Part shown: in pieces, positions 53,273 to 61,658 of the stretch
Layout: every line of letters starts with the position of its first letter
How positions within the stretch are numbered: the stretch's first letter is position 1
Assembly (NCBI GenBank): GCA_964465375.1
Contig: CAYXIJ010000010.1
Coordinates: 8,118-72,117 of the forward strand
DNA: 64,000 nt
Direction of reading: 5' to 3'
Origin: CAJWKT01 sp964465375
GTDB taxonomy: Bacteria > Pseudomonadota > Gammaproteobacteria > Steroidobacterales > Rariloculaceae
The notes under the pieces: generated by a model
What the model was told of the DNA's origin: nothing
The model's database searches: none
The model's input: only the letters and a program-made list of their open reading frames with translations
Program-made: the position numbers and the translations under genes

Positions 53273-54766
53273 GTGGATTCTTCCCGATTAAAACCTGTCT
53301 CAAAATTCAAGGATCTGCGTGGTTTTCTTAAATTGCTGGCAGATCGGAACGAGATCCATGAGATCCATACCCCGGTTGACCCGAAGCTGGAACTCACGGA
53401 AATTTGCCGCCGTTCGTTGATTCGTTCCGGTCCGGCCCTCTTGTTCAAGAGGCCCCGCGGCAGCAACTTTAAAGTGTTGGGAAATTTATTTGGCACACCC
53501 ACCCGGATTGCTGCTGCTTTGGGTGCGGAGGGGCCAGAAAGCTTTAGAGAGCTGGGCCAACTGCTAGCCTCGCTGAAAACACCTGAACCACCTAAGAGCT
53601 TGAGAGACGCGTGGTCAAAGGTTCCCTTGGTAAAGGAGCTTCTCAAGATGGCTCCCAAAACCAATACAAAGGGAGCATGCCAAGAGGTCGTTGTGGAAGG
53701 AAAAAGGGTGGATCTCTCTGAGTGGCCTATACAAACCTGTTGGCCAGACGATGCTGGCCCCCTGATCACCTGGGGACTGACCACCACCCGTAGTCCAAAC
53801 GCCGAAAGGCAAAATCTCGGAATCTACCGCCAGCAGGTAGTCGGCCGAAATCGAGTCATCATGAGATGGTTGCCGCACCGAGGCGGTGCCACCGACTACC
53901 GAGACTGGCAAAAAAAGTTTCCGGACAAGCCGTTTCCGGTAGCGGTAAGTATTGGCGCCGATCCCTCTACCCTTCTGGCTGCTGTGACACCGATTCCTAA
54001 TACACTTTCCGAATATGCATTTGCCGGGTTACTACGTGGCGAGCGAACCCAACTGGTCAGGTGCTTGGGCTCTGATCTAGCTGTGCCCGCCAATGCAGAA
54101 ATCACCCTAGAAGGCCATATTGAGCCTGGAGATACGGCCTCTGAGGGCCCATTTGGAGATCACACAGGCTACTACAATGAGACTGAATACTTCCCGGTTA
54201 TGACCATTGACCGGATAACACATCGACGTGATCCTATTTATCACACTACCTACACCGGGCGACCTCCCGACGAACCCTCGGTATTGGGCCTAGCACTAAA
54301 CGACGTTTTTGTGCCTCTCCTCCAAAGCCAGTTTCCGGAAATTGTGGATTTCTATTTACCGAGCGAGGCTTGCTCTTATCGCGTAGCGGTGGTTTCCATG
54401 CGAAAGGAGTACCCAGGACATGCTCGGAGGGTTATGTTTGGCATCTGGTCTTATCTGCGGCAATTTATGTATACGAAACTTGTGATCGTAGTTGATGAAG
54501 ATATCGATGCCCGGTCCTGGCCTGATGTGGTATGGGCCTTGAGCACCCGAGTGGATCCTGAGCGCGATACCGTGATCGTGAAAAATACTCCCATCGATTA
54601 TTTAGACTTTGCTTCTCCCGTCGCAGGACTGGGCTCCAAACTGGGCATTGATGCAACCAATAAATGGCCGGGAGAAACACAGAGGCAGTGGGGAAAGCCT
54701 ATTGAAATGCGCAGCGATGTCATTGCCAAGGTGGACAAACTATGGTCTGAGCTGGGTATCGAATGA
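53273..54766 (+). CDS. ubiD: UbiD family decarboxylase (4-hydroxy-3-polyprenylbenzoate decarboxylase)
   Basis: Prenylated-FMN-dependent decarboxylase of ubiquinone synthesis. The start is a GTG at 53273 (DSSRLKPVSKFKDLRGFL). The conserved core includes EICRRSLIRSGPALLF, NLGIYRQQVVGRNRVIMRW, the Glu-containing EGPFGDHTGYYNE, and VIVVDEDIDARSWPDVVWAL. Length 497 is typical. The gene for UbiX, which makes the cofactor, is not in the window. Related UbiD enzymes act on other acids, but the length and overall match favour ubiquinone synthesis. Confidence 0.92.
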   Translation: MDSSRLKPVSKFKDLRGFLKLLADRNEIHEIHTPVDPKLELTEICRRSLIRSGPALLFKRPRGSNFKVLGNLFGTPTRIAAALGAEGPESFRELGQLLASLKTPEPPKSLRDAWSKVPLVKELLKMAPKTNTKGACQEVVVEGKRVDLSEWPIQTCWPDDAGPLITWGLTTTRSPNAERQNLGIYRQQVVGRNRVIMRWLPHRGGATDYRDWQKKFPDKPFPVAVSIGADPSTLLAAVTPIPNTLSEYAFAGLLRGERTQLVRCLGSDLAVPANAEITLEGHIEPGDTASEGPFGDHTGYYNETEYFPVMTIDRITHRRDPIYHTTYTGRPPDEPSVLGLALNDVFVPLLQSQFPEIVDFYLPSEACSYRVAVVSMRKEYPGHARRVMFGIWSYLRQFMYTKLVIVVDEDIDARSWPDVVWALSTRVDPERDTVIVKNTPIDYLDFASPVAGLGSKLGIDATNKWPGETQRQWGKPIEMRSDVIAKVDKLWSELGIE

Positions 54767-54873
54767 CTATTGGACATTTGATCGAGGTCCAGATACTTTA
54801 CCACTGTGCCCAGACTGCAGGTGATTGTCCTAAAGCCTTAAAATAACACTTAGCAACCCGGCTCGGAGACTCT

Positions 54874-55521
54874 ATGCGTCATATTTTAATTGCAAATCCT
54901 AAGGGAGGGTGCGGCAAGAGTACCCTTGCTACTAATCTTGCGGCCTATTATGCCTCTGAGGGTTATTACACGGCGCTGGCCGATTATGACCCCCAAGGTT
55001 CTACTTTGGACTGGCTGGATCAGCGAGCCGAAGAAAATGCCCCAATTGTAGGTATTGAAGGATTTGACACTGGACTACGTCATGCACCCCGTAATGCAGA
55101 CGTTGTCGTGATCGATGCCCCCGCACGCAGCCACGGTAAAGAGCTGGGTGACTTGGTGCGCCGAGCTGAAACGATCCTTGTACCGGTCCTGCCATCCGTT
55201 ATCGATATCAATGCAGCTGATAGTTTTCTGCAAGAACTTCTTAGCCTAAGCAAAATAGCCCAAAAAAAAGCAAAAGTAGCCTTGGTTGCTAACCGGGTGA
55301 GAGAGAATACACTCATTTTCGGAGAGCTAGAGGAATGCCTTGAAAGACTTAAGGCGCCCTACATAGCTGCTTTGCGTGAGGCCCAAAATTATGTCCGAGC
55401 CTATCAACGTGGTTTAGGCATTCACGAACTGCCCCCCTATCTGGCCTGGCCAGATTGGGAGCAGTGGGACCCCCTGATCGAATGGCTTGATTCTCGACGC
55501 TCACACCCACGCATGAACTAG
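54874..55521 (+). CDS. Orphan ParA/MinD-type ATPase
   Basis: The 215-residue protein has the deviant Walker A KGGCGKST (residues 10-17), switch-region DYDPQGST near 39 and Walker B VVVIDAPA near 83. It lacks the N-terminal helix-turn-helix of plasmid ParA, and no parB or min gene adjoins. Small solitary ParA proteins position varied cargo (chromosome, chemosensory, carboxysome or secretion complexes). The cargo here is not known. It converges on hemY with a four-base gap. Confidence 0.85.
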   Translation: MRHILIANPKGGCGKSTLATNLAAYYASEGYYTALADYDPQGSTLDWLDQRAEENAPIVGIEGFDTGLRHAPRNADVVVIDAPARSHGKELGDLVRRAETILVPVLPSVIDINAADSFLQELLSLSKIAQKKAKVALVANRVRENTLIFGELEECLERLKAPYIAALREAQNYVRAYQRGLGIHELPPYLAWPDWEQWDPLIEWLDSRRSHPRMN

Positions 55522-55525
55522 GCTA

Positions 55526-56734
55526 CTATTGTTTGCCTTCGAATTGGTCCAGCTTCGGCGGGTTTGCCACGGGGTCAGTCACTAACGCAAGGCCCGAGCA
55601 AAAAGCCGCCTTAGCTTCCTCTGTCTGTCCTAGTTTGTTCAGTAGCCGGCCGTACAGTGCATAGGCATTACTTCCAGGCGCAATCGCAATACTTGATTCC
55701 AAATAACTTTTCGCCTTCCCCCAAAGCTCGTTAATCATACAAAGGCGAGCCGCCGTCACCAGTAAGGACGCATCTTCCGGATGAACTTTCAGCCATTCTT
55801 CGGCCCGTTTAAGCTGCCGCAACGGCTCTTCCGTTTTAATCTGGCCGTAGCCCAAAACAAGCTCTTTGTCCCAGCGCCTTTTAAGAGCGACTCGGATTTC
55901 CCTTTCCGCCTCATTTCCCCTGCCCAACATATTTAGCGCCTGTGAACGAAGACGGACCAGTTTAGGAGATTTGCGGGTTTTTGCTGGCAGACCCGACCAA
56001 AGCGCGTCAAGCTCCTCCTTACTTATACCCCGCTGCATGAGGGTAGCCTGAAACCCTTCGGCTGCTAAGCTGTCGGTCATCTCGGGCACTAGGCGTGCCT
56101 GTCCGATTTTAGGTAATAACATTACAAGCTGATCCCAGTCCTGCAATGCCTTATAGATCCTAGCTAGCAACGCTAATGCTACTGGGTGTTCCGGGCGTGT
56201 TTCCTGAATTCGACTCAATGTAGCGAGGGCACGCTCTAATTCATTATGCTCTAGCTGAAGTTCAGCCTGTGTCAGCAGGATAGCGATTTCTGCCTCAGGC
56301 AACTCTTCGTATGCCAATTTCAACCAATCGTCGCGTCTCTCGCCAGAACCTTGCAACTGGGCCGCCCAGGCTGCCATGAGGTAGTTAATTAAAGGGGCAT
56401 CAGTGTTTTTTAGCCCTTGGGTTAGCAGCTGCTCCCCTTTAGACCATTCTCCCTCCGCCAGATGGATAAGCCCCCGGGTTAATTTTTTTCCGGCTCGCCT
56501 GAGTCGCCGGTCAGCTACAGCCCGACCAAGACGCTGAGGTGCACGTACAAGCATCACAAGCATACGGACCGCAAGATAGGCTACCCCTAAAGCCAAAATG
56601 AAGACGGGCACAGACATTTCCGCAGCGTAACCCCAAAAATTGACCCCCACATAACCCGGGTCCTGAAGGAAAAAATGAGCCGTCAAGGCACCTACGAATA
56701 AGGCCATTAGAGACAGGAGCACGAGTCGCATCAA
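55526..56734 (-). CDS. hemY: HemY protein
   Basis: Membrane protein with TPR-like repeats encoded in heme operons of gammaproteobacteria. It has two N-terminal hydrophobic segments (about residues 1-22 and 38-62) and a HemY_N-type start (HFFLQDPGYVGVNFWGYAAEM). Helical repeats follow, of which HPEDASLLVTAARLCMINELWGKAKSYLESSI is one in part. Length 402. It overlaps hemX by four bases. It is unrelated to the Bacillus protoporphyrinogen oxidase of the same name. Its exact role is not established. Confidence 0.88.
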   Translation of the reverse strand: MMRLVLLSLMALFVGALTAHFFLQDPGYVGVNFWGYAAEMSVPVFILALGVAYLAVRMLVMLVRAPQRLGRAVADRRLRRAGKKLTRGLIHLAEGEWSKGEQLLTQGLKNTDAPLINYLMAAWAAQLQGSGERRDDWLKLAYEELPEAEIAILLTQAELQLEHNELERALATLSRIQETRPEHPVALALLARIYKALQDWDQLVMLLPKIGQARLVPEMTDSLAAEGFQATLMQRGISKEELDALWSGLPAKTRKSPKLVRLRSQALNMLGRGNEAEREIRVALKRRWDKELVLGYGQIKTEEPLRQLKRAEEWLKVHPEDASLLVTAARLCMINELWGKAKSYLESSIAIAPGSNAYALYGRLLNKLGQTEEAKAAFCSGLALVTDPVANPPKLDQFEGKQ

Positions 56735-57888
56735 CCTGCTCCGGATTGAATACTGCGCAGTAAATCCAACGAGCCACTGATATCAGGGCGGACCGGGGCA
56801 ACGTCTATGCCCAACATCTCTTCGATCAGACCTAGCGCACTGATTACCGATGGATCTGCCAACTCAAAATCCTGACCAAGAATACCGCTTACAGTAGTTA
56901 GGCTCTGTCGAAAAACTTCCGGCTGCTCCCTCAGAAGTGCCAGTTGGGCCACGTTGAGTGCTATCACCGCCCGCTGTCGCGCCAAGCTGCTTTGCTCAAA
57001 AGTCACTATCTCATCAACCGGCCCCTCCAAACGCTCAATTCGAATCATGCCAGACAGTCCATTCCTGAGAGTTTGCCAAAATCTCGGTAGACCCGACTCC
57101 GTTGCCGGTCCCAACGCCTGTTCAGCGGGAATGCTGCCGGGCAACCTCGAGCGTATAGGTAACTCGTTGATCCGCAAGGTAAGCACTCCCAAATTTAGAA
57201 TGATCCCCTCCGTATCAGGTCGCGCAACCGTCCTAAGGGCCTGTATTTCACTCTGTATACGCTGGCGCACAACACTGAGCACTGGATTAGCAAGTTCCCG
57301 AAGTTTTTCATCGGCTAACTCAAGCGCCACCGCAGCATTTTCCCAGTCCCCTGCCAACTGAAGCTCTCCATTGGCAACTGTTAAATAATATTCTGCCTCA
57401 GCCTGCAACCAACGGCGACGGGCATCCTCCGAAACACCCTGCATTGCGCCAAGGCGTTCTTCGACACTTAGTAATCGGTTTGGCAAGGTTTCAGTGCGGT
57501 TTGTGTTTTCCTCTGTGAGCCGTTGATTTAATTCGCTGGCATCACGCAAAGAATTAAGGCGATTCTCAAGTGCCTGGAGATTACTGCTGGCTTGTTCCAA
57601 AAGCGCTGAGTTCTCCGCATGAGCGAGATTTGCCTCATTTTCGAACTCAGCTACCACCACAGAAAAATACTGATGCTGCCACCAAAGTGCCCCAATGGCG
57701 CCTACTACTACCAACAAAATCGATTTGATTAACCAAGTCCAAGAAAAAAAAGATTTTTTTTGTTTCTCAAGGCTATCAACCGCCACACCTGGATGCTCTT
57801 TACTCGTTGGGGCTTCAGTTGCCTGGGCTGAATCTAAGCTCCTTGCTTGCTTATCACCTTTAGTAGTTGGATGTTTTTCGTTGCCCAT
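56731..57888 (-). CDS. hemX: HemX (uroporphyrinogen operon membrane protein)
   Basis: Inner-membrane protein with one N-terminal membrane segment (about residues 50-72), a coiled-coil periplasmic region (ANLAHAENSALLEQASSNLQALENRL) and the HemX C-terminal domain (RRWLQAEAEYYLTVANGELQL, WQTLRNGLSGMIRIER). Length 385. In most relatives hemC and hemD come directly before it, but here the upstream neighbour is divergent ubiK and hemC/hemD are absent. Despite older annotation it is not shown to be a methyltransferase. Confidence 0.87.
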   Translation of the reverse strand: MGNEKHPTTKGDKQARSLDSAQATEAPTSKEHPGVAVDSLEKQKKSFFSWTWLIKSILLVVVGAIGALWWQHQYFSVVVAEFENEANLAHAENSALLEQASSNLQALENRLNSLRDASELNQRLTEENTNRTETLPNRLLSVEERLGAMQGVSEDARRRWLQAEAEYYLTVANGELQLAGDWENAAVALELADEKLRELANPVLSVVRQRIQSEIQALRTVARPDTEGIILNLGVLTLRINELPIRSRLPGSIPAEQALGPATESGLPRFWQTLRNGLSGMIRIERLEGPVDEIVTFEQSSLARQRAVIALNVAQLALLREQPEVFRQSLTTVSGILGQDFELADPSVISALGLIEEMLGIDVAPVRPDISGSLDLLRSIQSGAG

Positions 57889-58173
57889 GATCTTTTCATC
57901 TAGTCATTGATAAGCCCTTTTACCACACGGCCCAAGTTACATCACGGTCAAATTAGTCTCTATGGCATTGTGTCAGTATTGCCAATGCATTTAGGTAAGA
58001 AAATTCTCGCCTGTACTCATTAGCTGCGGGCAACCGTGAATTTATATTACTCCTAGTAGGTGCTAGGCTAAAACGATGTAAAGCCTACTATGAAGCTAAT
58101 CAAGGGTATTATCACTCCGTTTTTTAGCCACGCTTATAGAATCGTCGCTGGCCAATCCCAGAGGAGGGGAAAA
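57889..58173. other. Divergent intergenic region between hemX and ubiK
   Basis: This 285-base gap contains a possible hemX promoter on the minus strand (TTGGGC, 17 bases, TATCAA) and the strong ribosome binding site of ubiK (AGGAGGGG at its right end). A weak inverted repeat CCTAG-TAGGTG-CTAGG lies near 58052. I see no gene in it. Confidence 0.5.
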
Positions 58174-58431
58174 ATGACTAAAGATTCCAATCGTCCCAGC
58201 TTGGATGATCTCGCTCGGCAATTAGCTGAGTCTATTCCTGATAACCTTAGAATTGTCGGTGAAGATCTCGAGCGCAATTTTAAGGCACTTTTGCAGTCTG
58301 GCCTTGAGCGAATGGACTTAGTAACCCGAGATGATTTTGATCTGCAGGTGGCTGTACTAGAGCGTACCCGAGAAAAGCTCCAACAGTTAGAAGAGCGTCT
58401 GGCAGAACTCGAAAAGCGTACTAGCAACTAG
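58174..58431 (+). CDS. ubiK: Ubiquinone biosynthesis accessory factor UbiK (BMFP domain)
   Basis: Small coiled-coil protein that binds UbiJ and is needed for ubiquinone synthesis under air. The 85 residues from the ATG at 58174, preceded by AGGAGGGG five bases upstream, match the BMFP/YqiC family: DDLARQLAESIPDNL, DLERNFKALLQSGLERMDLVTR and a C-terminal leucine-zipper (REKLQQLEERLAELEKR). A longer in-frame start at 58090 is unlikely given this ribosome binding site. Confidence 0.92.
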   Translation: MTKDSNRPSLDDLARQLAESIPDNLRIVGEDLERNFKALLQSGLERMDLVTRDDFDLQVAVLERTREKLQQLEERLAELEKRTSN

Positions 58432-58467
58432 TTAGTGCAAAGCAACCCTTAAAAAGACTGGCAACTA

Positions 58468-60474
58468 TTATTGTGGAAGGCTCAGGGCAACCAATTCCGC
58501 GCCCTCTTCGCCGGCAGTAGACAAAACAATAAACTGCCTACCATCCACTGCATAGGTCATGGGAAGCCCACCCACGGCACCAGGCAATGAGATCTCTGCG
58601 ATCACCTCGCCGCTCAGCTTGTCATGGGCACGCAACACAGGGCTGCCTCCCCAACCCTCTGCAGTAAACAGAAGTGTTTTTGTTACCAAAACGACTGGTC
58701 GGGTCATGCGGCCAGTCGCAGGTATGTCTAGTCCCGCGAGCGCTGGATTCTCCGCAATTCGCTGGGGTGTTGGCCCGTTAGGAATGGTCCACAAATGCTC
58801 TCCCGCATTCATATCAATAGCTACAATCCGACCCCAAGGCGGCTTCACCAAAGGCAACCCTTCGATCAACGGCAGGGGCGCGCCACCACCGGCAATGTAT
58901 CGGATATCGGAAAAATCCGGTTCTTGAGTCAGGGCCACAACGGCTAGTCTAGTGTACGAGCCTACGTACAGAATGCCTGTTTCGGGATCGAAAGAGGCTG
59001 CTTCCCAATTGGCTCCTCCTGTTGCACTTGGTAGGTGGAGCGTGCCTCGCGTACCATCGGGATCTTCTGCTAGCGAGGGCGGCGAGAAAAGGGAAGATCC
59101 CAGTCGAAAAATTGTATCTCCTTCGGCCCCCTCTAGGCCTATAGCCTTCCTAGCCTGAGCTCTAAGCTCAGGCGTAAAATCAATTAGGTCATTTTCTGAA
59201 AAGCCTTGGCGGTCAAATGGTGGCGGCTTTGTTGGAAACGGTTGGGTCGGAGATGTCCATTCACCGGGCACATCAGAGCTGGGCACGGGTCGTTCCTCAA
59301 TGGGCCAAATCGGCTCACCTGTCACTCGATTAAACGTATAGACAAATGCCTGTTTAGTTACCTGTGCCACAGCTTTAATCAGGCGGCCGTCTACGGTGAT
59401 ATCCATTAAAATAGGTGCAGTCGGATTGTCCCAGTCCCAAATGTCGTGATGAATAAGCTGGTAGTACCAAACGATCTCTCCGGTGCGAGCATCCAGGCAA
59501 ACCAGCGCGTTGCCGTACAAGTTATCACCCGGGCGTTCACCCCCATAGCGATCACTGAGCGGGGCTTCTATAGGTAGATATACGGTACCGAGCTCGGGAT
59601 CTGCAGACATCGGCGCCCACACGCCTGCATTTCCAGTGTACTCCGCAGACCCCTCCAGCCATGTCTCATAGCCCGGCTCGCCCGGCTCGGGAATAGTATG
59701 AAAGGTCCACAACAACTCTCCGGTACGGACATCATACCCACGAACATCGCCCTTTATGTTCTCCTTGGAAGGGGGGCGCATAGCCACAGCGTGGGCGGGC
59801 CCTACGACTACCACATCTCCGATCACCATAGCAGGCGAGCTTGAACCAACGCTGGAATCTTCGTTGACGGTCCCTCGCACGCCCTGCATCAGATCCACAA
59901 CACCATTCTCGCCAAACCAGGGCAACTGGCGACCGCTCGCCGGATCGAGCGCTACCAGATGAAACCCAGGTGTTATAACGAATGCGCGCTCATCCCCGTT
60001 ACCGTCGTCCCAGTATGCGATACCGCGACCGGAAGTTTTACGAGGTGCGCTATCAAAGCGTTCCCCCTCATCAGGACGCCACATCCATAGCGTTTCGCCC
60101 GTTATTGGATCGAGTGCTACCACATTACGTGTAGCTCCAGCAGTAGCATACAGCACGCCGTCGATCATGAGCGGCGTATTTTGGTTTCTACGCTCTTGAT
60201 AGGGGCCAAAGTTAGTCGTGTACCACCGCCACGCAATTCTCAGATCACCAACGTTATCGTGATTGATTTGCTCCAACTCGGAATAGCGCTGAGCTGCCAA
60301 GTTGCCACTGTAGGTCGGCCACTCCACGTATGTGCTTTCCGAGACAGATTCTTCCAGCGGTCCATCTCTGACTGTAGTCAAGGATGGGGCCTGTATCTCA
60401 GGTCCGGGCTCTAGCCCGCAGCCGGCAACTACAAGTACAGCTACAATGAGTAGATTATTCTTATGAGCATTCAC
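58468..60474 (-). CDS. PQQ-dependent dehydrogenase-like lipoprotein (quinoprotein beta-propeller)
   Basis: The start is a GTG at 60474 with AGAGGTG six bases upstream, giving 668 residues. The signal peptide ends in the lipobox VAGC (Cys19), so it should be an exported lipoprotein. The rest is an eight-bladed PQQ-type propeller: WPTYSGNLAAQRYSELEQIN, the blade repeats DPITGETLWMWR, DVRTGELLWTFH, DARTGEIVWYYQ and DWDNPTAPILMD (likely Ca/catalytic region). There is no heme c motif CxxCH, so an external acceptor would be needed. Substrate unknown, perhaps an alcohol or sugar. No PQQ synthesis genes are in the window. Gene 60568 diverges from it. Confidence 0.85.
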   Translation of the reverse strand: MNAHKNNLLIVAVLVVAGCGLEPGPEIQAPSLTTVRDGPLEESVSESTYVEWPTYSGNLAAQRYSELEQINHDNVGDLRIAWRWYTTNFGPYQERRNQNTPLMIDGVLYATAGATRNVVALDPITGETLWMWRPDEGERFDSAPRKTSGRGIAYWDDGNGDERAFVITPGFHLVALDPASGRQLPWFGENGVVDLMQGVRGTVNEDSSVGSSSPAMVIGDVVVVGPAHAVAMRPPSKENIKGDVRGYDVRTGELLWTFHTIPEPGEPGYETWLEGSAEYTGNAGVWAPMSADPELGTVYLPIEAPLSDRYGGERPGDNLYGNALVCLDARTGEIVWYYQLIHHDIWDWDNPTAPILMDITVDGRLIKAVAQVTKQAFVYTFNRVTGEPIWPIEERPVPSSDVPGEWTSPTQPFPTKPPPFDRQGFSENDLIDFTPELRAQARKAIGLEGAEGDTIFRLGSSLFSPPSLAEDPDGTRGTLHLPSATGGANWEAASFDPETGILYVGSYTRLAVVALTQEPDFSDIRYIAGGGAPLPLIEGLPLVKPPWGRIVAIDMNAGEHLWTIPNGPTPQRIAENPALAGLDIPATGRMTRPVVLVTKTLLFTAEGWGGSPVLRAHDKLSGEVIAEISLPGAVGGLPMTYAVDGRQFIVLSTAGEEGAELVALSLPQ

Positions 60475-60567
60475 GGTGCACCTCTTGTGTTGATCCAAGA
60501 CGAACTTACAATCAATCAGGAGACGGGTAGATTTCAATCCACGGCCTAGCCTCAGGAAGGTGGTATT

Positions 60568-61533
60568 TTGCACATAAATAAAAAAAATATGAAATGGCGG
60601 AGCATATATAGGCACCATATTCTCAAAGTAGCTGTCTTAGCTGCAATCTGGGTAATTGCGCTCACTTCAGCACAAGCCCAACTGGATAGTTCAGTGAGTC
60701 CTGCAATCACTTACGACGAGGATCTGCTCGAGCAGATCCGCGAGGCTGCTAAAATAACCCCGGGAGATTCACCAGTCTCCATCAATTTCGCGAAAATTGC
60801 TGAAAGTCACCGAACCTATGCCGCGGTTATAGAAGGTGGCAGCAATGAGCCATTCATTTCTGCGCGCACCGCCTTTCAGGTATTGTATCCATCTGCTTCG
60901 ATCATGATCGATACTGGAATGGACGAAACAGTGCATAGTTTTTATGGCTTTGGACGAGAAGAGCCTTTCTGGCCGGAGAAAAACGAACTGGTCCAGCAAT
61001 CCCTGCGTGGGGCTAGCCTGATCATTGTTACCCATGAACATGGGGATCACATTGCTGGCGTTTTGCGATCCAACTACCGTGACGAGCTTGCGCCAAAAAC
61101 CCTGCTGACCAAGACACAGATTGAGACACTTTTAACCAATCCCCAGCTCCCCGAAATCAGTTTGCCCCCCGAAGACAGTAATAACTATCTGGTTGTCGAC
61201 TATGAACGCTACCTTCCGGTGGCTCCAGGCGTGGTACTGGTCAAATCACCCGGCCATACACCGGGCCATCAAATGGTTTACACACGTTTGGATAATAATG
61301 AGGAATATCTTTTTATCGGGGATATCGGCTGGCTGCTTGAAAATGTGGCCGGGCCCACCCTTCGTCCCAAGGCCACCAGCGAACGCATCGGAGAAAACCG
61401 GCAAGCGATTATGGCCCAACTCATTTGGATCAAGCAGCTCATGAACCGCCATGGGATCATTATCGTACCGTCTCACGATAATAATCTTCTGAACCGGTAC
61501 CGTGAGCAGGGCCTGCTCGGAGATTTAGAATGA
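60568..61533 (+). CDS. Exported metallo-beta-lactamase-fold hydrolase
   Basis: Signal peptide of about 37 residues (hydrophobic 20-34, cleavage after SAQA). The zinc-binding signature HEHGDH lies at residues 156-161, followed by SPGHTPGHQ (His), FIGDIGW (bridging Asp) and VPSHDNN (His), the pattern of lactonase-type MBL hydrolases including acyl-homoserine lactonases. The TTG at 60568 has AGGAAGG upstream; an ATG at 60589 is an alternative. Function could be a lactonase, but the family is broad. It diverges from the PQQ-type lipoprotein gene. Confidence 0.8.
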   Translation: MHINKKNMKWRSIYRHHILKVAVLAAIWVIALTSAQAQLDSSVSPAITYDEDLLEQIREAAKITPGDSPVSINFAKIAESHRTYAAVIEGGSNEPFISARTAFQVLYPSASIMIDTGMDETVHSFYGFGREEPFWPEKNELVQQSLRGASLIIVTHEHGDHIAGVLRSNYRDELAPKTLLTKTQIETLLTNPQLPEISLPPEDSNNYLVVDYERYLPVAPGVVLVKSPGHTPGHQMVYTRLDNNEEYLFIGDIGWLLENVAGPTLRPKATSERIGENRQAIMAQLIWIKQLMNRHGIIIVPSHDNNLLNRYREQGLLGDLE

Positions 61534-61610
61534 GTCTGGAAAAAGCCGCCCTTGCTGTTCGTCTGAACTCGAGCGTGCCGGACCAAAAGGGGAGCCGGGA
61601 GTTACAATAA
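61530..61610 (+). CDS. Possible 26-residue ORF bridging the hydrolase and amidohydrolase genes
   Basis: An ATG at 61530 overlaps the stop of the preceding gene (ATGA) and the frame runs 26 codons to a TAA at 61608-61610 that directly abuts an ATG at 61611, in frame with the amidohydrolase. The peptide has no recognisable motif. The exact fit at both ends could be coincidence or a translational relay. Confidence 0.3.
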   Translation: MSLEKAALAVRLNSSVPDQKGSRELQ

Positions 61611-61658
61611 ATGACTGACAAAAATTATTCTAATGCTTTGGCTACTGATGGGGGAGCT

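Noticed and set aside
53161..53787. 208-codon open frame on the minus strand over the start of ubiD
   Set aside because: It lies over UbiD coding sequence with all UbiD motifs intact; no family resemblance.
58440..58467. Second copy of the tRNA-Arg 3' end marking the other border of an island
   Set aside because: No match to the tRNA 3' sequence near the left end of the accessory block.
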